Assembly: GCF_001904655.1 (NCBI RefSeq)
Contig: NZ_MRCC01000002.1
Location: 1 to 64,000, forward strand
Direction: 5' to 3'
Origin: Chroogloeocystis siderophila 5.2 s.c.1
Lineage (GTDB): Bacteria > Cyanobacteriota > Cyanobacteriia > Cyanobacteriales > Chroococcidiopsidaceae
Length of the DNA: 64,000 nucleotides
This document shows positions 36,017 to 46,651 of the stretch, piece after piece. The first letter of the stretch is position 1. Every line of letters starts with the position of its first letter. The translations under genes and the position numbers were made by a program. The notes beneath the pieces are model-generated. The model worked only from the letters and a program-made list of their open reading frames with translations, searched no databases and had not been told where the DNA came from.

Positions 36017-37297
36017 TCAGTAGGGTTTAAGCGGTAGTTTGATTATAAAAGTAGATCCTTGAGCGTAGGTACTGCTAACACTAATTTGCCCATTATGCGC
36101 TTCTACAAGGTGCTGCGCGATCGCAAGTCCCAAACCAAAGCCACCGTTCTTCCTGGTGCGTTCGGTATCAACACGATAAAACCGTTCAAAAACGTGCGGT
36201 AAATCTTCCGCAGGAATACCAATACCGTTATCTTCAACTTCAATAACCGCCCAGCGCGATTGGCTAGTCAGACGTAACTGAACTTTACCGCCAGCCGGAG
36301 TATACTTGAAAGCATTATCGAGCAAATTCTTAACAGCTTGCTGAATCAAACTTGCATCGGCGAGTACTTTAACTGAATATGGTGGTAAATCGCTTGTAAA
36401 GCTCAGTGTTTCTGCGTTGTGTTCTATTTGATAACGTGCTAATTCTTTTAGCAGTTGAGTTAAGTCAATTTCTTGCAAGGCTTCGGGGGCTATTGTTCCC
36501 TGCTGTCGAGCCAGTAATAATAAATTACTGACTAAGTTACTCATTAATTTGGCAACTTCGACAATTTTCTCTAAACGCAAACGTTGCTGATCGGGATCAC
36601 TTGAAAGTAGTCCGACTTGTGCATTGCTCAAAATCGCGGCTAGGGGTGTGCGTAATTCATGCGAAGCATCAGCCGTGAAGCGCTGTAGTTGGAAGTAAGC
36701 CTGACGAATTGGCTGCATCGCGAGTCCTCCCAAAAACCAACCTGTCAGTGCAATGATGAATATTGTGATTGGTACTGCTAAAGCTAAAAATAAGCGTAGC
36801 TGACTCAGCGAATCTTGGGCTGCGGCTAAAGGCGTTGCAATTTGCAGATAGCCAATGACTGTACCATTTTTCTCAACGGCTAATGTGACTTGACGCAACC
36901 AGGGCTGAAATAGGTTTTGCGGTGCTAAGTAGTCAATGTCTTTAATCGTGTGAAAACCGATCGCGGTTGTCAGTTGCGGTGGTGGGGGAGTGCCAAAAAA
37001 ACGGACAATTTGCTTTTGCGAGTTGTACCAGCGAGCATAAACTAACTCGGTATCGACAGGTAAGGGAGTATTTCCTAACCAAGGGACGTTTTCTAAATCG
37101 ACGCGCCGCTGACCTTGTTCAAAACGATAATCAACATTAGCCGCGATCGCACGTGTTTTTTTGTAGAGGAGGCGATCGATAACTTCAAGTTCGTCTTCAA
37201 CTTCCTGATAATAAACAACCGCAGCAAAAATAACGAGAATACTTCCCATTGAAAGCGTAAACCAACGCGCTAAATTTCGACGACTGCGATTGAACAT
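36017..37297 (-). CDS. rppB: Sensor histidine kinase, RppB-like
   Basis: The 426-aa kinase has an N-terminal TM helix (about 12-32), an extracytoplasmic domain of about 130 residues, a second TM (about 172-192), a DHp helix with [17 protein letters not shown] (phospho-His near 218), and an HATPase_c domain with N ([13 protein letters not shown]), G1 (EDNGIGIP) and G2 ([10 protein letters not shown]) boxes. It closely fits the RppB/NrsS group of Synechocystis, which pairs with RppA/NrsR and senses redox or nickel. Its partner regulator lies about 1.4 kb away at 38707, separated by an MFS gene on the opposite strand. The assignment to RppB rather than NrsS is inference. Confidence 0.82.
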   Translation of the reverse strand: MFNRSRRNLARWFTLSMGSILVIFAAVVYYQEVEDELEVIDRLLYKKTRAIAANVDYRFEQGQRRVDLENVPWLGNTPLPVDTELVYARWYNSQKQIVRFFGTPPPPQLTTAIGFHTIKDIDYLAPQNLFQPWLRQVTLAVEKNGTVIGYLQIATPLAAAQDSLSQLRLFLALAVPITIFIIALTGWFLGGLAMQPIRQAYFQLQRFTADASHELRTPLAAILSNAQVGLLSSDPDQQRLRLEKIVEVAKLMSNLVSNLLLLARQQGTIAPEALQEIDLTQLLKELARYQIEHNAETLSFTSDLPPYSVKVLADASLIQQAVKNLLDNAFKYTPAGGKVQLRLTSQSRWAVIEVEDNGIGIPAEDLPHVFERFYRVDTERTRKNGGFGLGLAIAQHLVEAHNGQISVSSTYAQGSTFIIKLPLKPY

Positions 37298-37549
37298 GGG
37301 TAGAGGTCAGGGGTCGGGGATCAGAGGCAAGAGGAGACGAAAAGTTACTCGTTAAGGATGTTCAGTGTAAGGGGTAAGGCATATCTTACTTCCTGCAAGT
37401 TTAAAACTGTTGAGGATTCAAAACTCAAGGTTAAAGTAAGTTTTCAGAAATTCTTGACAAAACCTCGCAGTTATTATTAGATAACCTCAGTAACAAGCTA
37501 AAAGGTGAGTTTTTCCTATGGCATACTTTCTGGCTCATGATTTCGGGCA

Positions 37550-38701
37550 ATGAGAACCACCTCAAATGCTCTTAATTTTGTCATTTTATTAGGTATTGTG
37601 AGTCTGTGTGCTGATGCGACTTATGAGGGTGGACGTAGCATTGCCGGGGCATATCTTAATGTATTAGGTGCAAGTGGGGCAATTGTCGGATTAGTCGCAG
37701 GCGCAGGTGAGTTAATTGGTTATACACTGCGGCTTGTGACCGGATATCTCAGCGATCGCACGCAACAATATTGGGGAATCACAACACTAGGATATGGAAT
37801 CAATACGCTAGCGATTCCACTGTTGGCGCTCACAGGACGCTGGGAAACAGCAGCCGCACTACTAATTGCCGAACGCGCAGGTAGAGCAGTACGATCTCCG
37901 CCACGCGATGTCTTGTTATCACACGCTGCAACTCAAGTAGGTAGAGGCTTTGGCTTTGGGTTACACGAAGCCTTGGATCAAATCGGGGCGGTAGCAGGTC
38001 CGCTTACTGTCGCTGGAGTCCTTGCTTGGCAACAAAGCTATCAACAAAGTTTTGCGATTCTACTAGTTCCAGCTTTAATTGGGCTAGGTGTGCTGCTGGT
38101 GACGCAACGACGCTACCCTAACCCGCGTGAATTTGAAACAAAAACTGTAGAATTAACCGGTACAGGTTTACCCCGTCGTTTCTGGATTTACTTAGCTGGC
38201 GTCATGTTGATCGCTTTTGGCTTTGCTGACTTTCCACTAATTGCGTTCCACTGGCAAAATACAGGACTGACACAAACGACAAACATTCCATTATTTTATG
38301 CTGTAGCTATGGCAATGGATGCGATCGCTGCGCTGATTTTAGGGAGATTGTTTGACCGCAATGGTATTGTTGTCTTCGTCTTCGCAGTTGTGTTGTCTGC
38401 ACTTTTCGCACCTTTAACTTTTTTGGGTAGTCCTCCTTTAGCACTATTAGGTATGGCACTATGGGGGATCGGTATGGGCGCGCAAGAATCAATTATGAAG
38501 GCGATCGTTGCAGCAATGGTGCCAACACTGCAACGAGGTTCGGCATTTGGAATTTTTTACCTATGTTATGGCTTGGCGTGGTTTCTAGGTAGTGCATTGA
38601 TGGGACTACTCTATGATCGCTCGGTTACCTTAGTGGTAGGTTTTTCCGTTGCCTTTCAGTTGGCTGCTGTTCCCGTAATCATATCAGTAATTCGGCAATA
38701 A
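37550..38701 (+). CDS. Major facilitator superfamily transporter
   Basis: The 383-aa membrane protein has about 11-12 hydrophobic helices and MFS-type cytosolic loops: GYLSDRTQQYWG (about 64-75) and, in the second half, LGRLFDRNG (about 263-271). The early motif DATYEGGRSIAGAYL and AGRAVRSPPRDVLLSHA are typical of a bacterial MFS subgroup of unknown substrate. It lies on the plus strand between the rppB and rppA genes, which are on the minus strand; it converges with rppA (5-bp gap). The substrate cannot be predicted; a link to the two-component system is suggested only by position. Confidence 0.85.
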   Translation: MRTTSNALNFVILLGIVSLCADATYEGGRSIAGAYLNVLGASGAIVGLVAGAGELIGYTLRLVTGYLSDRTQQYWGITTLGYGINTLAIPLLALTGRWETAAALLIAERAGRAVRSPPRDVLLSHAATQVGRGFGFGLHEALDQIGAVAGPLTVAGVLAWQQSYQQSFAILLVPALIGLGVLLVTQRRYPNPREFETKTVELTGTGLPRRFWIYLAGVMLIAFGFADFPLIAFHWQNTGLTQTTNIPLFYAVAMAMDAIAALILGRLFDRNGIVVFVFAVVLSALFAPLTFLGSPPLALLGMALWGIGMGAQESIMKAIVAAMVPTLQRGSAFGIFYLCYGLAWFLGSALMGLLYDRSVTLVVGFSVAFQLAAVPVIISVIRQ

Positions 38702-38706
38702 ATTAA

Positions 38707-39411
38707 TTAACTATGTAACTGCTCTTTCGGGAGATCTTCTTCGGGCGGATTTAGACGATATCCCATACCATAGATCGTCTCAATCCAGTCAGCAGCATTA
38801 ATAGTTTGTAACCGTTGGCGAAGGCGGCGAACTAAAGTTGTTACCGCGTTGCTTTCAGGTTCAGTACCCCATTCCCATAACGCTTCTTCGATTTGATCGC
38901 GGGTGAGTACCTGACGCGGATGACGAAAGAAGTATTCTAATAGCTGAAATTCCCGCGTCGATAGTTGCACAATTGTGTTATTACGTTCGACAGCAAGACT
39001 ATTGAGGTGCAATTGAAGATCTGCCATGCGCAGTGTATCGCCTTGCCACAGCGGCGATCGCCTGCCTAAAGCCCGAACTCGCGCTAAAAGTTCCACAATG
39101 TCTGTCGGCTTGACTAAGTAATCATCTGCGCCTGCATCTAAACCTGTAACTTTATCGGCTGTAGTATCTTTTGCTGTTAACATCAACACAGGAGCCGTTT
39201 TACCAGCTTGGCGAAATTGCTGACATAAACTCAAGCCGCTAACGCGTGGTAGTAGCCAGTCTAAGATGAGTAAATCGTATTCTTTTTGCGATAATAACCA
39301 CTGCGCGGTTTCTCCATCCTCAACACCATCGACAATATGTCCGGCTTGCGACAAAGCAGCGTAAAGCGGTTCTAATTGCGCGGGGTCGTCTTCTACGAGT
39401 AAGATTCTCAT
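38707..39411 (-). CDS. rppA: OmpR-family response regulator, RppA-like
   Basis: From the ATG at 39411 the protein has 234 aa: MRILLVEDD, receiver domain with the phospho-Asp in LLILDWLLPRVSG (Asp near 51), Lys in YLVKP (near 101), and a winged-helix DNA-binding domain with STREFQLLEYFFRHPRQVLTR and ETIYGMGYRL. It fits RppA, the partner of RppB. Regulators of this group control photosynthesis and pigment genes or nickel resistance in Synechocystis. An upstream in-frame ATG (39441) gives ten extra residues without homology. It diverges from the small membrane protein gene at 39502. Confidence 0.85.
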   Translation of the reverse strand: MRILLVEDDPAQLEPLYAALSQAGHIVDGVEDGETAQWLLSQKEYDLLILDWLLPRVSGLSLCQQFRQAGKTAPVLMLTAKDTTADKVTGLDAGADDYLVKPTDIVELLARVRALGRRSPLWQGDTLRMADLQLHLNSLAVERNNTIVQLSTREFQLLEYFFRHPRQVLTRDQIEEALWEWGTEPESNAVTTLVRRLRQRLQTINAADWIETIYGMGYRLNPPEEDLPKEQLHS

Positions 39412-39501
39412 ACAGCGCGATCGCCTACGAATGATGCCCATAGTAGAAAAGCTATGCTCCAGCGCACTTCTGCCATCGGAAAGATCCCCTCAGCCTCCCT
39501 T

Positions 39502-39903
39502 ATGCGCCGCCGTATGATTTCACTTCGCTTCTTAAGAGCATTGTATTCACTGGGGCTAGAGTTTTGGCTAGCTCTACCGCTACTTGGATTTGCCTTTTGG
39601 TTTACCACGAGTGCGCTAACAGATCATGTATTAAGTCGTCCTTATGGTACAACGACTCAACTCGAAGCCGATACTCAACTTGAAGTTCATCTTTCAGTCA
39701 CAGTAGTCACCATCCAAGCAGAAATCAATCAGCAGCAAGGTTTTACTAAAGTTGAAGTCTTGACAAAAGATTCTGTTTTGAAAAAATTAGATTTTATCTT
39801 TCCGGTGACTGACTTTAATCAACTCGAAACGACGATCGCATCTGAACTTGGACTCTCACGCGAAAATGTGCGGAGATTAGTGCGCTATCAAGTCAAAACT
39901 TAG
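39502..39903 (+). CDS. Membrane-anchored hypothetical protein
   Basis: The 133-aa product (ATG at 39502; an alternative upstream start at 39454 is possible) has one TM helix (about 14-36, SLGLEFWLALPLLGFAFWF) followed by a soluble domain of about 95 residues (VTVVTIQAEINQQQGFTKVEV...LEVKTKDSVLK-like, ending VRRLVRYQV). The domain has a regular beta-alpha rhythm but no recognised family. It is transcribed divergently from rppA with under 100 bp between starts, so the two may share a control region. Confidence 0.6.
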   Translation: MRRRMISLRFLRALYSLGLEFWLALPLLGFAFWFTTSALTDHVLSRPYGTTTQLEADTQLEVHLSVTVVTIQAEINQQQGFTKVEVLTKDSVLKKLDFIFPVTDFNQLETTIASELGLSRENVRRLVRYQVKT

Positions 39904-40002
39904 ACAAAGATTTAGTGCTTTTACGACTAAGTGAAGATGATTCGCCTCTACTGAACGAGATAAAAGTTCATCAGTTCACACTTATCATATTGTTCTAAAA
40001 AG

Positions 40003-41397
40003 ATGACAGCTAGTGACATTAGCCATGAATTAATGCAAGAGGCAAGAGAGTTATTAGATAAATCACTTTTGTACTATCAAGGGCGTGCAGTTGGTACAAT
40101 TGCAGCAAACGATCCTGAAATGGAAGCACTCAATTATGATCAGTGCTTTGTGCGTGATTTTGTTGTTTCAGCGATCGCTTTTTTAACCGAAGGACAAGTC
40201 GAAATTGTACGTGATTTTTTACTGGTAACGCTCAAACTCCAAAGTCATGAAAAGCAAATGGATGGTTTTAGTCCAGGACCTGGGTTGATGCCTGCGAGTT
40301 TTAAAGTAGAACACATTGATAGTGAAGAACGCTTGGTTGCTGATTTTGGCGAACACGCGATCGCCCGCGTCCCTCCAGTTGACTGCTGTTTGTGGTGGAT
40401 TGTGTTGTTACGCGCGTACGTTAAAGCAACCGGAGATTTAGCGCTAGCGCATCAAGCCGATTTTCAAGAAGGAATCAAACTTATTCTCGATCTTTGCTTG
40501 GTGCATCGGTTTGCGATGTACCCGACAATGCTAGTTCCCGATGGCGCTTTTATGATTGACCGACGTATGGGTGTTTACGGTCATCCTTTAGAAATTCAAG
40601 TTTTATTTTATGCAGCTTTACGCGCAGCGAAAGAGTTACTTTTACCAGATAACAATGGCGATGAATACCTTAATGCTGTGAAACACCGCTTAGGAACCTT
40701 AGGCTATCACGTACGCGAATATTATTGGTTAAATTTACAACGGTTGAATGAAATTTATCGTTTTTCTGGTGAAGAATTTGGTCAGGAAATTGCCAATAAA
40801 TTCAATATTTATGCTGACTCTATTCCACCTTGGTTAACCGAATGGTTGCCTGAAAATGGCGGCTATTTAGCAGGAAATCTAGGACCTGGAAGGATGGATT
40901 TTCGCTTTTTCGCGTTGGGAAATCTCATGGCAATTTTAATTTCACTAGCCAGCGAAGAAGAATCAAAACAAATTATGAATTTGATTGAAGCACGTTGGCA
41001 CGATTTAGTAGGATATATGCCGATGAAAATCTGTTTTCCAGCGGTTGAAGGTACCGAATGGCGCATTATTACAGGATGTGATCCCAAAAATAGACCGTGG
41101 TCGTATCACAACGGTGGAAATTGGCCTATTCTACTATGGATGTTAACTGCGGCAGCGATAAAAACGAATCGCCAAGAACTTGCCCAAAAAGCGATCGCGA
41201 TCGCAGAGGAACGTTTAGGGAAAGATCGATGGCCCGAATATTACGATGGTAAAAATGGGCGATTAATTGGTAAAGAATCAAGAAGATATCAAACCTGGAG
41301 TATTGCTGGATATTTAGCCGCAAAAGATATTATTGCTAATCCAGCAAACCTAAAACTTATCATCTTTGACGAAAATCCTGAATTTGTATCGTGTTGA
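40003..41397 (+). CDS. invA: Neutral/alkaline invertase, GH100
   Basis: This 464-aa enzyme hydrolyses sucrose to glucose and fructose in the cytoplasm. It matches cyanobacterial and plant alkaline/neutral invertases (GH100): [15 protein letters not shown] (about 44-58), [33 protein letters not shown] and [12 protein letters not shown]. Length equals Anabaena InvA/InvB (about 460-470 aa). The start is the ATG at 40003, preceded by an A-rich stretch. It is a single gene. It links to sucrose used for osmoprotection or as a carbon store. Confidence 0.92.
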   Translation: MTASDISHELMQEARELLDKSLLYYQGRAVGTIAANDPEMEALNYDQCFVRDFVVSAIAFLTEGQVEIVRDFLLVTLKLQSHEKQMDGFSPGPGLMPASFKVEHIDSEERLVADFGEHAIARVPPVDCCLWWIVLLRAYVKATGDLALAHQADFQEGIKLILDLCLVHRFAMYPTMLVPDGAFMIDRRMGVYGHPLEIQVLFYAALRAAKELLLPDNNGDEYLNAVKHRLGTLGYHVREYYWLNLQRLNEIYRFSGEEFGQEIANKFNIYADSIPPWLTEWLPENGGYLAGNLGPGRMDFRFFALGNLMAILISLASEEESKQIMNLIEARWHDLVGYMPMKICFPAVEGTEWRIITGCDPKNRPWSYHNGGNWPILLWMLTAAAIKTNRQELAQKAIAIAEERLGKDRWPEYYDGKNGRLIGKESRRYQTWSIAGYLAAKDIIANPANLKLIIFDENPEFVSC

Positions 41398-41453
41398 ATA
41401 ATTAATATTAATATTATTAAGCACGTAACTTAGTACGCCTCTCCAAAAAACAA

Positions 41454-41789
41454 CTATTGATAACTATTAAGTACAACTAAAATAAACCATGAAAGTGTCC
41501 ATGAAAATATGATGATTTTATAATATATTTCTCGTTCTAAAGAACTGCCTGCATTACCTTGTTCTAAACAATGTTGAGGGTCAGTAAGAGTTTGACATGA
41601 TTTAACAATTGCATAAGCTTCGTTAATAATTTTGATTTTCTCTTGGGCTTCTTGCTGTAGTTGCGGATGATGCGGAAAGCGATCCGGATGCCAAACCATT
41701 ACTAAGCCTCGGTAAGCCTGCTTGATCTCAGCAAGCGACACACCAGGTTTTAAACCAAGAATTTCGTAGTATTGACCGATGTTGTTCAT
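41454..41789 (-). CDS. J-domain protein with C-terminal membrane anchor
   Basis: The start is the ATG at 41789, with GGAG 5 nt upstream. The 111-aa protein has an N-terminal J domain (YYEILGLKPGVSLAEIKQAY, HPD motif in VMVWHPDRFP near residue 33, IKIINEAYAIV) and ends in a hydrophobic helix (IIIFSWTLSWFILVVL, about 92-107). It is a DnaJ-like co-chaperone tethered to a membrane, without G/F or zinc-finger domains; the HPD tripeptide for stimulating Hsp70 is intact. It diverges from the tocopherol cyclase gene. Confidence 0.85.
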   Translation of the reverse strand: MNNIGQYYEILGLKPGVSLAEIKQAYRGLVMVWHPDRFPHHPQLQQEAQEKIKIINEAYAIVKSCQTLTDPQHCLEQGNAGSSLEREIYYKIIIFSWTLSWFILVVLNSYQ

Positions 41790-41860
41790 TTCAACTCCAA
41801 TGCAGGTGATTGCGCATAGCGCAGCGCCCAAAGCGATCGCGCATACTGGTAAAGGATTAG

Positions 41861-42961
<1,101 letters not shown>

Positions 42962-42986
42962 AGTCAATGTTTTGGAGTTGTTCAAA

Positions 42987-43015
42987 TAAAAAAAAGTCCG
43001 CTGTGACGCGGACTT
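42987..43015 (-). terminator. Intrinsic terminator for the repeat-protein gene
   Basis: An 8-bp stem AAGTCCGC/GCGGACTT with a 6-nt loop is followed on the minus strand by a run of seven or more T. It lies 65 bp after the stop of the minus-strand gene 43080-43760 and also just past the tocopherol cyclase stop. Confidence 0.8.
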
Positions 43016-43079
43016 GTCCTCTAGAAGGGGAAGGGGATGTGGGGGACTCTTAATTTTTGTTGCAACTTGAGCGCAGAGA

Positions 43080-43760
43080 TTACAGCGGCTGACTGCAAGC
43101 TTGCTGGGCTTGAATTCTTTCTCTAGTCGCTCCTCCACTGGGGCTTGCCATAGGAATAGGTTCACAAGCTACAGTACCAGAACTACTTGGGTTCGTAGAA
43201 CCCTCAGGAGTTGTTGTCGAATCTTCCGATTCAGGCGTCGTACCAGCATCCGGCGCTGTTGTGCCATCGGGGGCGGGAATCGTCGAACCATTGTCAGGAG
43301 TCGTACCAGTATCGGGAGTTGTTGGAGTGCCTGGTATGGGAGGGGTTATAGAACCATCTGGACTTGGAGTCGTGGTACCAGGATTGGGGCTTGTACCAGT
43401 GCCAGGAGGAGTTGTTGTCGAATCTTCCGATTCAGGCGTCGTACCAGCATCCGGCGCTGTTGTGCCATCGGGGGCGGGAATCGTCGAACCATTGTCAGGG
43501 GTCGTACCAGTATCGGGAGTTGTTGGAGTGCCTGGTATGGGAGGGGTTATAGAACCATCTGGACTTGGAGTCGTGGTGCCAGGATTGGGGCTTGTACCAG
43601 TGCCAGGAGGAGTTGTGGAGGCATCCGGTGCAGGAATTGTGGTCGGTGTTTCTTCCAGTTGAGCCTGCAACATCAGTTCTTTTGGTCTTGCTTCTACCGT
43701 AACACTGCTTGCTATCAAAAAAGCAAGAACAGAACTACCTGTTAAAAGTTGCTTGAGCAT
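43080..43760 (-). CDS. Secreted Pro/Thr-rich protein with two 67-aa repeats
   Basis: The 226-aa protein has a signal peptide (MLKQLLTGSSVLAFLIASSV, cleavage after about VEA at 24) and then a low-complexity region of Thr, Pro, Gly and Asp. Two nearly identical 67-residue units (each containing TPPGTGTSPNPGTTTPSPDG and TAPDAGTTPESEDS) follow each other, matching a 201-bp DNA tandem duplication at about 43208-43609. The C-terminus has two Cys (CEPIPMASPSGG and QQACSQ). Probably an exported, flexible protein. No function is recognised. Confidence 0.7.
   Translation of the reverse strand: MLKQLLTGSSVLAFLIASSVTVEARPKELMLQAQLEETPTTIPAPDASTTPPGTGTSPNPGTTTPSPDGSITPPIPGTPTTPDTGTTPDNGSTIPAPDGTTAPDAGTTPESEDSTTTPPGTGTSPNPGTTTPSPDGSITPPIPGTPTTPDTGTTPDNGSTIPAPDGTTAPDAGTTPESEDSTTTPEGSTNPSSSGTVACEPIPMASPSGGATRERIQAQQACSQPL
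43208..43609 (-). repeat. 201-bp tandem duplication inside a coding sequence
   Basis: Two adjacent copies (boundary near 43408/43409) are almost identical; two single-base differences were noted (A/G near 43300 versus 43500, and A/G near 43378 versus 43578). The period is a multiple of three, so the frame is kept. Confidence 0.85.
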
Positions 43761-44112
43761 TTCGGTTGTCTCCCTAGTATTTGCCTGCCTTGTCAGAAAT
43801 TAGGAATTACTGCTTAGCACGGCACCTCTAAGTTGGATCAATTCCTAGTACCTTAATGCACTTTGCCAATTCTGCATACCGAAGGTTTTTGGCAAACTAT
43901 TAAGTAGCAATAGACACTAGCAACGATTTAAATATTGAGTAGCTTTCCCGTTGGCTACAAATGCTGAGTTAATTTACTTACTAACTTTTTGTATTAAATT
44001 TTGCATTTTTGTCAAAAAACCTTAAGGAAAGATTAGGAAAACAAATAACTTATCCCTACTATTGATAAACATTTTCTTAGTAGTTGGTTACGACTATAAT
44101 GGTTAAACAAAT
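43761..44112. other. Intergenic region between repeat protein and tRNA-Arg
   Basis: AT-rich, no gene seen. The promoters of the tRNA (plus) and the repeat protein (minus) should lie here. Confidence 0.4.
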
Positions 44113-44482
44113 GGGGCTGTAGCTCAGCAGGATAGAGCGAGCGCCTCCTGATATATCGGGCATCATAAGGGAAACCTTATGTATGAATGCGGTCAAAGTC
44201 GGTGAACCCTAAGGAGCTAGCTGACGATAAATGCCTAGATTAGTTTAGGTTATAGTCGTTGGAATCTATGGAAATACCGAGCCAAGCCCAATGCTAGATT
44301 TGTGGTTTTAGCTTTGATCTCAATCTCAATCTAAAACTACGAATCAAACTAGGGAAGGTGTAGAGACTAGACGATCGCCACCTAAGAGCTTTTAAGCTTA
44401 TGGTGAAGGTATAGTCCAGAGAGTGAGGAAACTCACACAAATCTGAAGCGCTAGGTCGCCGGTTCGAATCTGGCCAGTCCCG
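44113..44482 (+). tRNA. tRNA-Arg (anticodon CCT), split by a group I intron
   Basis: Exon 1 is 44113-44149 (GGGGCTG acceptor; ends CGCCTCCT) and exon 2 is 44446-44482 (AAGCGCTAGG...CAGTCCCG). Joined, they give a 74-nt tRNA with anticodon stem AGCGC/GCGCT and loop CTCCTAA (anticodon CCT), a T arm with GGTTCGAATC, and discriminator G. The intron interrupts the anticodon loop directly after the anticodon. Confidence 0.9.
44150..44445 (+). ncRNA. Group I intron in tRNA-Arg(CCT)
   Basis: The 296-nt insert begins after the exon U and ends in G, the rule for group I introns. P1 can form as CCTGA-TATA-TCGGG with a U-G pair at the splice site. ATAAGG-GAAA-CCTTAT (P2-type) and GTGAG-GAAA-CTCAC (P9-type) are GNRA-capped hairpins. 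The core-like GAAGGTATAGTCCAGAGAGTG lies near the 3' end. No homing endonuclease frame is present. Self-splicing is expected but not shown. Confidence 0.88.
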
Positions 44483-44504
44483 TTGCCTGCTAATCTAGAT
44501 AATC

Positions 44505-45122
44505 GTGCTGTTGAGTAAAAATAGCTATTTGAGAAAGCAACGTTATTCGTCCTTGAACAGACGCAAATCTAGAAGCAGGTTGTTTCCTTATCTTATGCTA
44601 GTTCTACCACTGATTCTTTTGTGGGGTTACAAAGAAATCAAAAGCCAGTTAGCGCCACCGCAAGCCATATTGGTACTTGGTGGTTCTACTAAACGTGAGA
44701 AATTTGCCGCACAATTCGCGCGAAAACATCCTGATATTCCCATTTGGGTTTCTGGAGGAACGCCAAAAGACTATGCAGAAGGTGTATTTACCGATGCAGG
44801 AATTGAGCTTAGTCGTTTGCATCTAGACTATCGTGCGGTGGATACGGTTACAAACTTCACTACGTTAGTTGATGAGTTTCAAGCGCAAGGAATTAACAAA
44901 ATTTATCTCATTACTTCTGACTATCATATGCGCCGCGCCAGAGTGATCGGCAGTATTGTCTTAGGAAGCCGAGGAATGGAGTTCCAACCAGTACCTGTAC
45001 CATCCGAACGATCGCCTGAACCTGTGGAAAAAGTTCTACGTGATGGCGCGAGGGCTTTACTATGGTTAACAACTGGGCGTACTGGTGCTTCACTTCCAAG
45101 TTTAGGAAATAGGGAACCGTGA
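44505..45122 (+). CDS. YdcF/DUF218-family membrane-anchored protein
   Basis: The 205-aa protein (GTG start at 44505) has a basic N-terminus, one TM helix (about 27-44, LFPYLMLVLPLILLWGY) and a DUF218 domain: AILVLGGSTKREKFAAQFA (about 54-72), PIWVSGGTPKDYAEGVF, and YLITSDYHMRRARVIGSIV (about 134-152). E. coli members (ElyC, SanA, YdcF) affect envelope integrity; the biochemical role is unknown. It lies 22 bp after the tRNA-Arg. Confidence 0.85.
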   Translation: MLLSKNSYLRKQRYSSLNRRKSRSRLFPYLMLVLPLILLWGYKEIKSQLAPPQAILVLGGSTKREKFAAQFARKHPDIPIWVSGGTPKDYAEGVFTDAGIELSRLHLDYRAVDTVTNFTTLVDEFQAQGINKIYLITSDYHMRRARVIGSIVLGSRGMEFQPVPVPSERSPEPVEKVLRDGARALLWLTTGRTGASLPSLGNREP

Positions 45123-45196
45123 ATAGTGAGTTTTGGAAAGTGCCAGCGTTACAAGTCATATCATCTACCCTAACTAATTTTTAACCCTGACCTCTG

Positions 45197-45484
45197 TTAT
45201 AGTTCTTGGATGAGAACGAAGGGTTGGACAATTAAGCTATTAAATCGCTTTGTGCGATCGCCATTCCAGTCTGATATTTGAGTAACTGAAGGTTTATGAA
45301 TGAGTTGGTCATCAATCCAGCTTTGCACTGATGCTACATTGTCACTCGCAAGTGCTACTCCCACATCGACTAAATCGAGTTGTTCTGCAACAAAAATTAC
45401 TGCATCTCGCTGCACATGAGGAATTAACCAATTCCATTCGGCTTCATCTAAACCTTCTGCTAATTCTGCTCTTAAATCTTCCAT
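45197..45484 (-). CDS. DUF2288 family protein
   Basis: The 95-aa acidic protein has the DUF2288 pattern: LAEGLDEAEWNWLIPHVQRDAVIFVAEQLDLVDVGVALASD, then WIDDQLIHKPS and a terminal SLIVQPFVLIQE. Members are small conserved proteins of cyanobacteria and proteobacteria without known function. It is convergent with the YdcF-like gene and separate from the AI-2E-type gene upstream. Confidence 0.8.
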   Translation of the reverse strand: MEDLRAELAEGLDEAEWNWLIPHVQRDAVIFVAEQLDLVDVGVALASDNVASVQSWIDDQLIHKPSVTQISDWNGDRTKRFNSLIVQPFVLIQEL

Positions 45485-45613
45485 TATTCAAAAATATGTT
45501 GGCGTCTATGCTTATTTTACTACTTTAAAAATACTGGTACCTCGTACTAAGTAGAGGTTAGCCATAACTTTTTCTATTGCTAAGTGCTAGCATTTTTTTT
45601 TTGACTTATTTTT

Positions 45614-46651
45614 TTATACTTCTGCTTTCATTTCATCAATCTCGAACAAAGTGACGATAACTCCTGCTAAGGGAATAGCAATAAAAATTCCTAAAATTCC
45701 TGCGACTCTTGCTCCTACTAATAAAGCAAAAAAGACAACAACAGGATTAAGATTCAGCGAATCTTGCATTACACGTGGCGCGATTAAGTTATCTTGAATT
45801 TGTTGCAAAACAATACAAGCAGCTAATACTTTTAAAGCTAGCCAAACACTTTGCGATACAACAATTAGAGTTATGATACTGACACCTAAAGTTGCTCCAA
45901 TACCAGGTATAGCATCAAAAACGCCTACAATAATTGCTAATACTAATGGAAAAGGTACTCCTAAAACAACAAAAACTAAAAAACTAGAAATTGTTAAAAA
46001 AACCATTAAGAGAAACTGACCTCTAAAAAAGCCCAAAAACTTACGTTTAATGACTCCTGTTAAACGCGATCGCTGTTGCTTCGGTGCAAATTTTAGAAGT
46101 AATCTCCACAGGCGTTCGCCATCAAGTAGCATAAACAAGGCGACAACTGCGATTAAAATCATTGTGACAAGATTCGCCAGAAAAATCTGCAATGTAGCTA
46201 AACTAGAAAAGATTAACCCTAAAGCTTGACTGCGAATTTGTTCTTCGATTCCTTCTAGATTGACTTGTAAGTTACGTTCGCGTAAAAAAGCCTCGGCTTG
46301 ACCTACTAATGGTGCTAAAGAATTTAAAAAAGTCGTGACACTATCAATTAATTGTTGACCTTGATATAATACAGCTAAGCCGACGGTAATAGTCAGACCA
46401 GCAATGACGACAAGACTAACCAAGAAGACAACAATAACCGCAAAACCATGCGGTAAAAAATGTCGCAGCCATTGAACAGGATAGCTGAGTAAAAAAGCTA
46501 AAATAGCTGCTGAAGTAAAGATAATAATGACAGTTTGAAAGTAATCTAAAAGTAAAATTGAAGCCCAACCACAAGCAAACAACAATAAAAAGCGAACGAG
46601 AACTGAATTGTTGAGTCGTTCCCAAAAATGTTTTGCTGGTGGTTCACTCAT
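45614..46651 (-). CDS. AI-2E family transporter (UPF0118)
   Basis: The 345-aa integral membrane protein has about eight helices. The family's conserved stretch FVVLGVPFPLVLAIIVGVFDAIPGIGATLG (about 228-257) and LQQIQDNLIAPRVMQDSLNLNPVVVFFALLVG (about 280-311) are present. Members include the E. coli TqsA autoinducer-2 exporter and Na+/H+ antiporter-like proteins, so the substrate is open. The start is the ATG at 46651. Confidence 0.87.
   Translation of the reverse strand: MSEPPAKHFWERLNNSVLVRFLLLFACGWASILLLDYFQTVIIIFTSAAILAFLLSYPVQWLRHFLPHGFAVIVVFLVSLVVIAGLTITVGLAVLYQGQQLIDSVTTFLNSLAPLVGQAEAFLRERNLQVNLEGIEEQIRSQALGLIFSSLATLQIFLANLVTMILIAVVALFMLLDGERLWRLLLKFAPKQQRSRLTGVIKRKFLGFFRGQFLLMVFLTISSFLVFVVLGVPFPLVLAIIVGVFDAIPGIGATLGVSIITLIVVSQSVWLALKVLAACIVLQQIQDNLIAPRVMQDSLNLNPVVVFFALLVGARVAGILGIFIAIPLAGVIVTLFEIDEMKAEV

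Noticed and set aside
43208-43609. CRISPR array
   Set aside because: The repeats are coding, 201 bp long and directly adjacent without spacers; no cas genes are present.
43101-43745. Long plus-strand open frame (Arg/Cys/Ser-rich) opposite the repeat protein
   Set aside because: It is the antisense shadow of a low-complexity Thr/Pro gene; the minus frame has a signal peptide, start and terminator.
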